Part shown: one piece after another, positions 18,369 to 27,358 of the stretch
How the letters are laid out: the number at the start of each line of letters is the position of its first letter
Numbering within the stretch: position 1 is the stretch's first letter
Made by a program: the position numbers and the translations under genes
Source of the DNA: CAWGXG01 sp963826505
GTDB lineage: Bacteria; Chloroflexota; Anaerolineae; Aggregatilineales; Aggregatilineaceae
Direction: 5' to 3'
Assembly: GCA_963826505.1 (NCBI GenBank)
Contig: CAWGXG010000008.1
Span: 1,860,001 to 1,924,000, forward strand
Length of the DNA: 64,000 nt
Notes under the pieces: generated by a model
Database searches by the model: none
What the model was told of the DNA's origin: nothing
The model's input: only the letters and a program-made list of their open reading frames with translations

Positions 18369-19715
18369 ATGTCACTGCCCCCTCTGGCCGGTTTGGCGAC
18401 GTATGCCGAGGCCGCCCGCATCGGATTGGGCGTCGAGGAAAACGCCAGGCGTCTGGTGCGCTACGCCTGGATCGAAAAACGTGCGATGGAGATCGGCCTC
18501 TATTGGCTGGCGTCCACGCCGGAATGGGAAGCCAAAGAGGCGTTAGGGCTGCACCTCAGCCTGGACGCCGCCCACGCGGGAATGATCCGGGCGCGAGTGG
18601 CCGAGATGCGCAATCCGCCGCCCAATATGGACGTGAGTCCCGATCCGGCGCTAGATCGTTTCTTCGACGAACTGCTGACCGCTCATGACACGTTGGAAAA
18701 GATCATCGCACTATATGGTGTGCTCAAGCCCGCGCTGCTGGCCGCTTACGAACAGCACCGCGACACGATCAACCCGATCATCGACTACCCTACCCGGCAT
18801 CTGCTCAAGCACATCATTCTGGATGAAAGCGAGATCGCCGCGTGGGGATCCGTGGCGGTGCGTGCGGTCGCATCCGACGAGTCCGAACGCATTCGGGCCG
18901 AAGAGTGGGCGAACCATCTGCGGGCGTATCTGGCGGCGGCAGGCGGGATCGACGGGACGGCCCCAACCCCGGCCACGCTTCCGTCGTCGCGTGTGCAGGC
19001 GCCATTCGAGCCGGACTTCTTCCCGCAGCGGGATGAACGCTTCGCGCTGCGCTGGAATTTCGTCAATCCTCAGCGGCAGGTATCCCTGGACGAGCGGGTA
19101 CCGTTGGACGAGCGGACGCTGGCGCTGATGTGCCGCCGCATCGTGGAAATGGATGTGCCAGAATACATGACGCGCATCATCGCGCAGGCGAAGGACGAAC
19201 CCTGGGCGTATTATGTGGAAATGACCCGCCAACTGTGGGACGAGGTGCGGCACGCCATGATGGGCACCCTCTATTTCGAGCAGCGAGGCATCGACTGGAA
19301 ACGCCATATAGCGATTCATCCCGGCATGGCGATTCGGCTGGGGACGCTGGATGCCAAGACAGCCCACAATGTGCTGTACGCTATCGAGCAGAATTTGATG
19401 CCCGCCAAGACCGGAAAGCGGCTGGAATACGAGATCAGCGTGAATGCCCACGATCCACTGGCGGCGTATATTCAGGATTACGACTGGGCAGACGAAGTGT
19501 TACACGCGCAGCTTGGACGGCGTTGGCTGCTGCCCAGGCTCGACCTGCCATCACCGGAAGCCGTGCAGCGCGGCATAGAAGCGCGTGCCTCGACCGTGCA
19601 TGTGCTGGATGACTACGCGAATCAAAGCGAACAGTGCAACTGGTGGCCCGATTTCGTGCGGCTGGCGCTGGGTCGCGAAACCGCCATGCCCGAATTCGAT
19701 TTGACACGACGGTGA
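18369..19715 (+). CDS. Uncharacterised protein with ferritin-like EXXH motifs
   Basis: This 448-aa protein is mostly helical with no signal or membrane segment. Two candidate metal-binding motifs sit in predicted helices: WDEVRHAMMGTLYFEQRG and WADEVLHAQLGRRWL (both E-x-x-H). An N-terminal helix pair has EALGLHLSLDAAHAGMIR. Such spacing is typical of di-iron ferritin-like folds (compare DUF455/MiaE-type ExxRH). I do not recognise a named family. Ribosome site TAGGAG lies 5 nt before ATG. A long opposite-strand frame exists but is a shadow of GC-rich codon use. Confidence 0.7.
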   Translation: MSLPPLAGLATYAEAARIGLGVEENARRLVRYAWIEKRAMEIGLYWLASTPEWEAKEALGLHLSLDAAHAGMIRARVAEMRNPPPNMDVSPDPALDRFFDELLTAHDTLEKIIALYGVLKPALLAAYEQHRDTINPIIDYPTRHLLKHIILDESEIAAWGSVAVRAVASDESERIRAEEWANHLRAYLAAAGGIDGTAPTPATLPSSRVQAPFEPDFFPQRDERFALRWNFVNPQRQVSLDERVPLDERTLALMCRRIVEMDVPEYMTRIIAQAKDEPWAYYVEMTRQLWDEVRHAMMGTLYFEQRGIDWKRHIAIHPGMAIRLGTLDAKTAHNVLYAIEQNLMPAKTGKRLEYEISVNAHDPLAAYIQDYDWADEVLHAQLGRRWLLPRLDLPSPEAVQRGIEARASTVHVLDDYANQSEQCNWWPDFVRLALGRETAMPEFDLTRR

Positions 19716-19773
19716 TCCCCTGGAGTGCCGTGGTATCCGTGAAAGTTTGAGCACAATTGCGAAACCGAGAGAA

Positions 19774-19805
19774 ACGCCGGGCAGAGTGCCCGGCGTATCG
19801 ATTCT
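19774..19805. terminator. Bidirectional hairpin terminator between convergent genes
   Basis: ACGCCGGGCA (19774-19783) pairs with TGCCCGGCGT (19787-19796) around a 3-nt loop. On the minus strand the stem is followed by TTCTCTC; on the plus strand by ATCGATTCTC. It lies between a plus-strand gene ending at 19715 and a minus-strand gene ending at 19823. Confidence 0.7.
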
Positions 19806-19822
19806 CAGCCGATCGGAGACTC

Positions 19823-20440
19823 TCAGTGCACGCAGCTTGTCGGCACAAAGGCGTCGTGAATCCCGCTCACGAAGATTTCTGTCCATGACTGGCCATCGGT
19901 GCCCTGGACTGGGGTCGGACTGACAAACCAGGTTTGCCCATTGGTAACCGCGTTATCCCCCACGGGGCTGCCACCGGGCGTATCGTACACAGGCGTGTCA
20001 CAGCCGATGGTGTGAAGGACGAACCCGGTCGGGATAGGGACTCCCTGGAAGACCAGATCGGAGCAGGTGCCGGTGGCGGTGAAGACGACCTGCTGAAGAA
20101 AACCATTCTCCGCCACACTGATAAACGACACAGTGATCGGATTGGCCGTCGGCGGGGTGGTGAACACGAGGTCGCCAAAGACGTAATCCCCTAGCGGGAG
20201 CGAGTTGTAGAAGTCACGCAGCACGATGCCAGCGCCATCTGTGGCCAGGATTCGAAAATCTTCGTTTCCTACGGTCGAGTTATTGCGGTCAAGCGTGACG
20301 ACACCGGGGCCAAAGTCAAAGGCATCCGTACAGGTAATCTGGAGGGTTCCACTGTACGAGCTAGCCTGGACCACGTTGAAACCGTTCGATAGGACGAAAA
20401 GCAGGACGAGACTGGCAACCAAAAATCCCCTGCGGAACAT
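19823..20440 (-). CDS. Small secreted protein with SH3-like C-terminus
   Basis: This 205-aa protein has a signal peptide (FLVASLVLLFVLSNGFNVVQA-SS). A beta-rich domain of about 100 residues with paired Cys (ITCTDAFDFG, ATGTCSDLVF) is followed by a short module with VYDTPGGSPVGDNAVTNGQTW. That module resembles the start of bacterial SH3 domains in other secreted proteins of this window. Function is unknown. It is monocistronic, with a terminator downstream and AT-rich promoter DNA upstream. Ribosome site AAAGGGA precedes the ATG. Confidence 0.75.
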   Translation of the reverse strand: MFRRGFLVASLVLLFVLSNGFNVVQASSYSGTLQITCTDAFDFGPGVVTLDRNNSTVGNEDFRILATDGAGIVLRDFYNSLPLGDYVFGDLVFTTPPTANPITVSFISVAENGFLQQVVFTATGTCSDLVFQGVPIPTGFVLHTIGCDTPVYDTPGGSPVGDNAVTNGQTWFVSPTPVQGTDGQSWTEIFVSGIHDAFVPTSCVH

Positions 20441-20551
20441 GGTAGATCCCTTTCCCTCATCCAGCGATATACATATATCGTACGATTGAATTGTATTTTT
20501 TCAAGTAGGATAAAATATATTACATGTAAATACTTGTATATAGAAACATAT

Positions 20552-20652
20552 TGGTATAATTATCTGATACGCGGCGGGTTTCAAATAAGATGTGTCTTCA
20601 AGCCAAAAAGCTCACCTCGTCCAGCCAGGAAAATGGATCGGTCTGCTATAAT
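20552..20652 (+). promoter_or_regulatory. Extended -10 promoters for the GAF kinase-regulator operon
   Basis: Two extended -10 elements stand in an AT-rich stretch: TGGTATAAT at 20552-20560 and TGCTATAAT at 20644-20652. Neither has a good -35 at 17 bp, which extended -10 promoters do not need. The second would start RNA near 20659, about 20 nt before the kinase ATG. The AT-rich DNA between 20460 and 20560 may be shared with the divergent secreted-protein gene. Confidence 0.5.
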
Positions 20653-20677
20653 CTCGGAAAACCTATGAGACACCTCT

Positions 20678-21838
20678 ATGTCTGAATCCGACACGCAACA
20701 ACTCGAACGGCGCAATCGCGAGCTATCGATCCTGAACAGCATCGCCGAAGCGCTCAACCACAAAGTCGATCTAGCGCAGTCGCTGCAAACGGCGCTGGCC
20801 CAGGCTGCCGAGCTGCTCGGGTTACGCACGGGTTGGGTCTGGCTGCTGCGCGAGGAAACCGGCGCGGCTTACCTGGCCGCGGCGCTAAATCTGCCCCCTG
20901 CTCTGGCGAACGCGCCGCACCGCATGGAGGGCCGCTGTTACTGCCTGGACACCTACCGCGCGGGCGACCTGAACGGGGCGGCCAACGTCAATGTGGTGAC
21001 GTGCAGCCGGCTCAAGTGGCTGGTCGACGGCACAGAAGGACTGCGCTATCACGCCAGCATTCCGCTATACGCGCATGGCAAACAACTCGGCGTGATGAAC
21101 GTCGCTAGCTCGGACTGGCGCGAGTTGTCGCCGGACGATCTGCGGCTGCTGTATACGATCGGCGATCTGTTGAGCATCGCGATCGAACGCGCGCGTCTGT
21201 TCGAGCGCAGCGTGCAATTTGGCGCGATCGAGGAGCGTAACCGGCTGGCGCGCGAAATCCACGACACGCTGGCGCAAGGCTTGGCCGCCATCGCCCTGCA
21301 TCTCGAAACTGCCGATGCCCTGCTCGACAACGAGGCGACGGCGGCGCAGGCCCAACAGACCGTACAACAGGCGCTCGCACTGACTCGCAAGAACCTCGAT
21401 GAGGCGCGCCGCTCGGTGATGGACCTGCGCGCCGCACCGTTGGAAGGGCGTAGTCTGCCCGAAGCGCTGACCTCTCTGGCGCAGGAATGGGCGACCAAAG
21501 GCGATCTGGGGCTCAACGTCACGCTGACCGGGCAATATCATCCGCTGCCGGTGCGCGTCGAGGCCGGGCTGTATCGCATGGCGCAGGAAGCCTTTACCAA
21601 CGTCGTAAATCACGCGCGCGCCCAACATCTCGACGTGACGCTGATCATCACACCCGAAAAGGCCGAGCTCGTGATTGAGGATGACGGCCAAGGCTTCGAC
21701 GCCGACCAGATTCCGAAGGGCCGCTACGGCCTGACCGGTATCAACGAGCGTGCCCGGCTGTTGAGCGGTCACCTAAGTCTGGCTACCTGCCCCGGCGAGG
21801 GCACACGCCTCACCATTACCGTCCCGTTGGAGGTATGA
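20678..21838 (+). CDS. GAF-domain sensor histidine kinase (NarX/LiaS type)
   Basis: This 386-aa soluble kinase has a GAF sensor at residues about 15-175. Cys88, Cys109 and neighbouring residues in EGRCYCLDTY and NVVTCSRLKW resemble NreB/NarX-like or haem/redox GAF pockets, but that is speculative. HisKA_3 has an intact H-box EERNRLAREIHDTLAQGL with His195. HATPase_c has TNVVNHARAQH, IEDDGQGFD and YGLTGINERARLLSGH. It phosphorylates the response regulator whose start codon overlaps its stop by 4 nt. With no membrane segment it must sense a cytoplasmic signal. Confidence 0.92.
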   Translation: MSESDTQQLERRNRELSILNSIAEALNHKVDLAQSLQTALAQAAELLGLRTGWVWLLREETGAAYLAAALNLPPALANAPHRMEGRCYCLDTYRAGDLNGAANVNVVTCSRLKWLVDGTEGLRYHASIPLYAHGKQLGVMNVASSDWRELSPDDLRLLYTIGDLLSIAIERARLFERSVQFGAIEERNRLAREIHDTLAQGLAAIALHLETADALLDNEATAAQAQQTVQQALALTRKNLDEARRSVMDLRAAPLEGRSLPEALTSLAQEWATKGDLGLNVTLTGQYHPLPVRVEAGLYRMAQEAFTNVVNHARAQHLDVTLIITPEKAELVIEDDGQGFDADQIPKGRYGLTGINERARLLSGHLSLATCPGEGTRLTITVPLEV

Positions 21839-22491
21839 GTATGGCCGATCCGATTCGTATTTTGGTCGCGGACGATCACCCCATCGTGCGGGATGGATTA
21901 GTCGCCGTGCTGAATACGCAAGCCGATTTCGACGTAGTGGGCGAAGCGGGCACCGGCCCCGATACCATCGCGCGCGCCGCCGACCTAGGTCCTGACGTCG
22001 TGCTGCTCGATCTCGAAATGCCGGAGATGGACGGACTCGCTACGCTCGAACACCTGCGCCAGCGCGACCCCGCGATCAAGGTCATTATCTTCACCGCGTT
22101 CGACACAGACGAGCGCGTCCTCAAGGCGATTCAGGCCGGTGCCCAGGGATATCTGCTCAAGGGCGTGCCGCGCGAGGATGTTTTCCAGGCGGTGCGCGCG
22201 GTGCATGCCGGGGGAGCCTTACTGCAACCGGTGATCGTGTCCAAGCTGCTGCGGCAGGTGGAGCAAGACCAACACGCCGCCAACGATCCTGACGCGCTGA
22301 CCGAGCGCGAGCGCGACGTGCTGCGCCTGATGGCGCGCGGTCTGACCAACAAAGCGATCGCTGCCAAGCTGGTGATCACCGAGCGCACAGTCAAATTTCA
22401 CGTCAGCGCCATCCTCAGTAAGCTGGACGCCGGAAACCGCACCGAAGCGGTTACACTGGCGGCCCAACAAGGCTTGGTCGACCTCTCGTAA
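21835..22491 (+). CDS. NarL/LuxR-family response regulator
   Basis: This 218-aa protein has a receiver domain with acid pocket VADDHP, phospho-acceptor Asp59 (VLLDLEMPEMDG), the Thr/Phe switch IIFTAFD and Lys in GYLLKG. A LuxR-type HTH follows (LTERERDVLRLMARGLTNKA, ITERTVKFHVSAILSKLDAG). It overlaps the upstream kinase by ATGA, so kinase and regulator are a cognate pair. An alternative start is Met3. Targets are not visible; genes downstream on the same strand begin 117 nt later. Confidence 0.95.
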   Translation: MSMADPIRILVADDHPIVRDGLVAVLNTQADFDVVGEAGTGPDTIARAADLGPDVVLLDLEMPEMDGLATLEHLRQRDPAIKVIIFTAFDTDERVLKAIQAGAQGYLLKGVPREDVFQAVRAVHAGGALLQPVIVSKLLRQVEQDQHAANDPDALTERERDVLRLMARGLTNKAIAAKLVITERTVKFHVSAILSKLDAGNRTEAVTLAAQQGLVDLS

Positions 22492-22607
22492 CAGCCAAAG
22501 ACTGGACCTTCGTACAGGTGCGGACTGGCCCGTCGACCGGTGTGGCGGGCCGGGTTATCTGCGATCATGTAACCAGGATAGGCTGCACGAGAGGATGATC
22601 ACATTCT

Positions 22608-23707
22608 ATGGATCGCAACACATTCGACACCTGGATACACGCCCTGGGCCGCGCCTGGGAAACACGCGACGCCGATCTGGCCGCGCAGCAGTTCACCGAG
22701 GACGCGACGTACCAGGAAAACCCCTTTGACGACCCCTTGCGCGGGCGCGACGCCATCCGGCGCTATTGGGCCGATCTGCCCCGCCAGCAAGACGATATTT
22801 CGGTCACGTTCGAAATCCTCGACGTGACGGCGGAAACCGGCGTTGCCCGCTGGATGGCGACTTTCACACGGCTGCCGTCGGGCGACCGCGCCCGGTTGGA
22901 TGGCGTGCTGGTCGCGTCTTTCAAGGATGGATCGAAGCAGGCGCATGCCTTCCGCGAATGGTGGCACGCACAGGATACACCGCCGGATCGCCGCGTGGCA
23001 CTCATCACCGGGGCCAGCCGCGGGCTGGGCGCTACGCTGGCCGAATTCCTGGCCGGGCAAGGCTACGCTCTGATTTTGACGGCGCGCGGCGGGGACGCAT
23101 TGGCGGCGGCGGCGAAATCGCTGGCGCATTTTGGGACCCCGATCACAACGCTGGCGGGCGACATCACTGACCCGGCGCATCGCGCGCGGCTAATCGAGGC
23201 GGCGCGCAGTCTGGGACGGCTCGACCTGCTGATCAACAACGCGTCCGATCTTGGCCCCAGCCCGCTGCCCACGCTGGCCGATTACCCGCTGGATGCGCTG
23301 GAGCGCGTCTTCGCGGTCAACGTAATCGCGCCGGTTGGGTTGGTGCAGCTAGCGCTGCCATTGCTCAAAGCGAGCCAGGGGCGGATCGTCAACATCAGCA
23401 GCGACGCAGCGGTCGGCGGCTATGACAACTGGGGCGGCTACGGCGCGAGCAAAGCCGCGCTCGACCTCATCTCCCTCACTCTGGCCAACGAACTACGCGA
23501 CGCCGGAGTGAGCGTTGTGAGCGTCGATCCGGGCGATATGCGCACGGTAATGCACCAGCAGGCTTCCCAGGCCAGGATATTTCGGACCGGCCCGAACCGG
23601 AGGTCACGCTGCCGTTTTGGGCGTGGCTGTTGGGGCAGGATCCGCTGGAAGTGAGCGGCGGGCGCTACCAGGCGCAGGCCGAACAGTGGGAGGCGGTGAG
23701 CGCATGA
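22608..23707 (+). CDS. SnoaL-like domain fused to short-chain dehydrogenase/reductase, frameshifted near 23560
   Basis: Residues 1-125 form an NTF2/SnoaL-like cone (FTEDATYQENPFDDPLRGRD, IRRYWADLP, REWWHAQ). Residues 130-320 form a classical SDR with cofactor motif TGASRGLG, NNAS, catalytic Ser (VNISSDA) and YGASK. SDRs are NAD(P)-dependent oxidoreductases; SnoaL domains bind small hydrophobic ligands. The fusion is unusual. An indel near 23560 shifts the last 45 codons. The corrected ending (PFWAWLLGQDPLEVSGGRYQ) is typical for this SDR group, with a stop at 23705-23707 overlapping the queA start. The substrate is unknown. Confidence 0.8.
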
Positions 23708-24779
23708 AACGCCGAGAGCTGATGTTCCCCCGCCCGCCTGAACTGCAAGCCACCGCTCCGCCGGAAATGCGCGGTCTGGCCCGCGACGAGGCGCGTCTGA
23801 TGGTCAGCGACATCAGACGGGCATGTCCATACGCAGTTCCGTCATCTGCCGGACTTTTTGCAGGCGGGCGATCTGCTGGTCGTCAATCACAGCGCGACGC
23901 TGCCCGCCAGCCTACCCGCCAGCGGCTCCCCTGGCGCGTTTATCCTCAACCTGTCCACGCATTATGGGCGCGGGTTGTGGGTCGCCGAGCCGCGTTGGAG
24001 CGCCGGACAGCCGGGGCCGCTACCACTGGTCGCCGGTGAAATGATCCGCGCGGGCGGCTTGAGCGCCCGGCTGGTCGCACCCTACCCCGGGTCTGCCCCG
24101 GCTGTGGTTCGTGCAGTTCGAGGGCGATGTGGACGCCGCTATGCGGGCGTTTGGCACGCCGATCCACTATGGGTACGTAGAGAAATCGTATCCGCTCGAC
24201 GCCTACCAGACCGTGTTTTCCACCGTGCCCGGCAGCGCGGAAATGCCCTCGGCAGCCCAGCCGTTTACGCCGCGTGTCGTGGCGGCGCTGCGCGCGCGGG
24301 GCATCGCCATCGCCGGGCTGGTGCTGCATACGGGCGTCTCCAGCCTGGAAGTCGACGAGGAGATCGTGGAAGATCACCCGCTGTACGCGGAGCCCTTTGA
24401 GGTGCCGCTGGCAACCGCGCGGGCGGTCAATGAGGCACGGCGCGCGGGGCGGCGCGTGATCGCGGTCGGAACAACAGTGGTCCGCGCGCTGGAATCGGCG
24501 TGGGATGGCGCGCAGGTGCGCCCCATGACCGGCTTCACACGCTTGTACGTGCATCCGGGACGCGGCGTGCATGTGATTGACGGGCTGATCACCGGGCTGC
24601 ACGACCCCGTGACGAGCCATCTCGCGATGCTGTACGCCCTGGCGGACCAGGAGACGATCCGGTCAGCGTATGCCGAAGCGGTCGCCGAGGGGTATCTGTG
24701 GCACGAGTTCGGCGACAGCCACCTGATTCTGGTGAACGATCGTGCGGCGCGGTCCCAGGCGGATCAGTCCGCCGCGTGA
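23704..24779 (+). CDS. queA: QueA-like S-adenosylmethionine:tRNA ribosyltransferase-isomerase, frameshifted
   Basis: QueA transfers the ribosyl part of SAM to preQ1 at the wobble base of tRNA during queuosine synthesis. Family features visible across three frames are the N-terminal strand LMFPRPPELQATAPPE, FLQAGDLLVVNHSATLPASL, YGYVEKSYPLDAYQTVFS, GLVLHTGVSSLEVDEEIVED and RVIAVGTTVVRALESA. The length of about 355 codons fits. Indels near 23815 and 24090 break the frame. The start overlaps the SDR stop (ATGA), and a strong terminator follows. Some Chloroflexota carry QueA paralogues of uncertain substrate, so strict queuosine function is probable, not certain. Confidence 0.82.
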
Positions 24780-24803
24780 CGCCGGGCAGTCTCGATGTAT
24801 GTG

Positions 24804-24842
24804 AACGGGTTGGCCTTTACTTCTCGGCCAACCCGTTTTGAT
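24804..24842 (+). terminator. Rho-independent terminator after queA
   Basis: AACGGGTTGGCC (24804-24815) pairs perfectly with GGCCAACCCGTT (24826-24837) around a 10-nt loop and runs into TTGATCATTT. It ends the SDR-queA message. Confidence 0.88.
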
Positions 24843-24917
24843 CATTTAGTTGCCTGCGAGCATGTTGGCCACCGGCGTTCAATTGCTGGTCGCTCACTTG
24901 CTCTCATTTTCAACAGG

Positions 24918-27335
24918 TCACGGCACGAAGTGTCCTGTGATTGTGCAACTGGTAGTCATCGTGATAGACACGGGATTGGAACTTCCGCTCGCGCCGCATC
25001 CCGTCCAGTTGCTGAAAGTGAATTTTGATTCGGGAACAGCGCTGACCTGTACGACGGTACTCGAGAGATAACCCGAAACGCCAGAATTGGTAGTGCAGTT
25101 GGTCGACGTCAGGATATTCACCGCATTGCCGACGTTTGGCGGATCAGCGACCGCCGCCAAGGTGTGGCACTGCCCGCCGTCGTCCGGTCCACCGCCGAGA
25201 CACGTCGCCGGATCCCACAAGCACGCGCCGTCCGGTGAGGTCACGCACTCGTTAGCCGGATGCCCGCACGTATCGCACGATCCGCACGCCCCCCAGCCGC
25301 CGCCGGGGCCCTCGCCGGGTTCTTCGTCGTCCGGAATGACCGGCGGAATCTCCACTTGGGGCACTTGCGTGCACAGTCCGACAGTGGCGACATCACTCTG
25401 CGCCACCCACAGACTGAGCGCCATGATGCCGCCAGGAATCTGGGACTTGTCGATCTCCCACCAGGGATTACCGTCGGTGCCGATGGCCTGTCCAACGACC
25501 AGGATTTCCGTGTCGGGCGGCAGGTAGGCAAAGATGCTGCGGTCCGGACCGGGTCCGACCCGTACGGGGATGTCCAATCGATCAGTGCGCACAGCGCACG
25601 GCACGTTCGGCTGGACTTGCGAGTGCAGCGTGAGTTCCGCCGTACACTCGATCGGCCAGCCGAGCACGCGCAGCACGAAGTGGAACCCTCCGTAGCCCTC
25701 GGTTGGAAAGAAGGTGAAGGTCGACTCGCTGGGCATCAATGTAGCGCCCAGAACCTGCGTCTCGCCGCCGCCTTCCGCGATGCCATACGCCGCCAGCTCG
25801 TAACCGGTGGCGCCGTCCAGCGGCGCCCAGTTGAGCACGATCGCGCCGGTGGCGGGGTCGCTGCTGGCCGTCAGACCGAGATCAGGGCACGTGAATTGTT
25901 GGGGCAGGAAGTTCACGATCACTTCGTCCGAGCAGAGCATGCCGCCGCGCGTCATCCATAGGACGAAGCGCACGCCGCTCAACGTCGGCGGGAAGTGGTC
26001 GAAGGTGCGCCCGGCCGAGTCACCCGGCATGATCAGACGCCCGCTGAAAATTTCTTCGGTGCCGATGATGCTGTACAGATCGATCGCGAATTGGTCCGCG
26101 CCGAGCGTGGGATCCCAGTTCAGCGCGACGGCGTTCATCGCGGGCACGATGATTTCCGCCGCCAGCCCGAGATCGGGGCATTCTGGCGAGGTCTGCTCGA
26201 TCGTGATCGTGGTGTTCTGCGCGCAGATCACAGCGCCATCGGCCAGGACTTCCAGCGTGAAGCGGTAGCCGATATACCCTTCGGTAGGCAGAATCCATGT
26301 GAACTCAGTCGGATCGCCGGGTGTCCAGTCGGCGTGCGTCAGGTAGACTTCGCCGCCGTCTGTCGTGATCCCGATCACGCGCACGGTGTAGCCATCCGCG
26401 CCCGGCATCTCGTCCCAGAAGACCGTCGTGGCGGCGGCCATGTGCAGCCCCTGCTCCGCCCGGAGATGGAGATCGGGACATCCGCCGCCGGGCACGAAGG
26501 TATTCGTGCCGGGGCATGGCGTGCAGTCGCCCGCCAGACCGCCCAACGTCTGCCCGCCCGTGCAGCCGGGATTATCGCCAGAGCACGTGACCAGCAGCCG
26601 GATCATCCCGGACAAAGCCGGTTCGGCGGCCAGCACTTCGACCTCGTAGCGCCCGCTGTCGGGCTGGACGGTGACCCAATCCTCGGTTTCCTCCCCGCCA
26701 CGCAGCAGCGCGACGGTCTGCCCGCGCTGATCGCGTACCTTGACCACGAACGGGAACGTGAACGGTTGGCCCTCATCCAGATCGGTCACGACCAGGGTCG
26801 TAGGGCAAGCTTCCGTCTCGAAGGTGAAGAACTGGGGATCGGCGATCTGCGGAATCGTCACGTCCACCGCCTGGCCATATTCCAGGGCAGTCGCCGTCGC
26901 CGGGCCGCGCCCTAACAGGCTGAGCAGGAAATCGCCGGTCGTGCCGTTCTCGCCACTCAGCCGCACCAAGTAAGCACCCGCATCCTTCAAAAACGCGGAC
27001 AGGTGCGCGCCCGCGGGCTCGCCGCCGAGCGTGTTCTGTATCCTCTGGCTAAGGAGCACCCCGTTCGGGGCGACCAGTTCCAGCCGGAGATCGAGACTGC
27101 CGGTCCAGGGTTCGGCGGTGATGTCCACGAAATCACCCGCCGCGCCGGTGAAACTATAGGTAACGAGGGGTAGAGAGACCGAGATCGTCCCATAGACTTT
27201 TGAGCCATAGCCGAGCGATCCGCCCGCCTGGGCCTGGGTGGTCGCAGCCGGATGCTGCGCCGTCGCCACGATCGCCGCCAACAGGGCGATCCCGAACAAC
27301 GCCAGACGGAGTCTGTGTGTACGCTTGTGATTCAT
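24918..27335 (-). CDS. Large secreted multi-domain protein (PPC-like, Fn3-like, SH3, InlB-type repeat)
   Basis: The start is ATG at 27335 with GGGAGGAAA upstream; a start 30 codons earlier lacks support. A signal peptide (RLALFGIALLAAIVATAQ) ends near AQA-GG. It is followed by a pre-peptidase-C-like domain (YGSKVYGTISVSLPLVTYSF, GRYEVEVLAAEP), three Fn3-like modules each introduced by CPDL, an SH3-like module (VRVGPGPDRSIFAYLPPDTE), a Cys-rich insert (CGSCDTCGHPANEC) and a C-terminal InlB-type beta repeat (FTFSNWTGCG). The total is about 805 aa. No catalytic domain is visible. It is the paralogue of the gene just upstream, which shares the first 200 residues. Likely cell-surface adhesion or binding (inference). 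Confidence 0.78.
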   Translation of the reverse strand: MNHKRTHRLRLALFGIALLAAIVATAQHPAATTQAQAGGSLGYGSKVYGTISVSLPLVTYSFTGAAGDFVDITAEPWTGSLDLRLELVAPNGVLLSQRIQNTLGGEPAGAHLSAFLKDAGAYLVRLSGENGTTGDFLLSLLGRGPATATALEYGQAVDVTIPQIADPQFFTFETEACPTTLVVTDLDEGQPFTFPFVVKVRDQRGQTVALLRGGEETEDWVTVQPDSGRYEVEVLAAEPALSGMIRLLVTCSGDNPGCTGGQTLGGLAGDCTPCPGTNTFVPGGGCPDLHLRAEQGLHMAAATTVFWDEMPGADGYTVRVIGITTDGGEVYLTHADWTPGDPTEFTWILPTEGYIGYRFTLEVLADGAVICAQNTTITIEQTSPECPDLGLAAEIIVPAMNAVALNWDPTLGADQFAIDLYSIIGTEEIFSGRLIMPGDSAGRTFDHFPPTLSGVRFVLWMTRGGMLCSDEVIVNFLPQQFTCPDLGLTASSDPATGAIVLNWAPLDGATGYELAAYGIAEGGGETQVLGATLMPSESTFTFFPTEGYGGFHFVLRVLGWPIECTAELTLHSQVQPNVPCAVRTDRLDIPVRVGPGPDRSIFAYLPPDTEILVVGQAIGTDGNPWWEIDKSQIPGGIMALSLWVAQSDVATVGLCTQVPQVEIPPVIPDDEEPGEGPGGGWGACGSCDTCGHPANECVTSPDGACLWDPATCLGGGPDDGGQCHTLAAVADPPNVGNAVNILTSTNCTTNSGVSGYLSSTVVQVSAVPESKFTFSNWTGCGASGSSNPVSITMTTSCTITGHFVP

Positions 27336-27358
27336 CGCTTTTCCTCCCTCTCCTGGCG

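Noticed and set aside
18711..19451. 246-codon minus-strand frame within the ferritin-like gene
   Set aside because: It is antisense to an intact gene with a good ribosome site and has biased composition without any motif.
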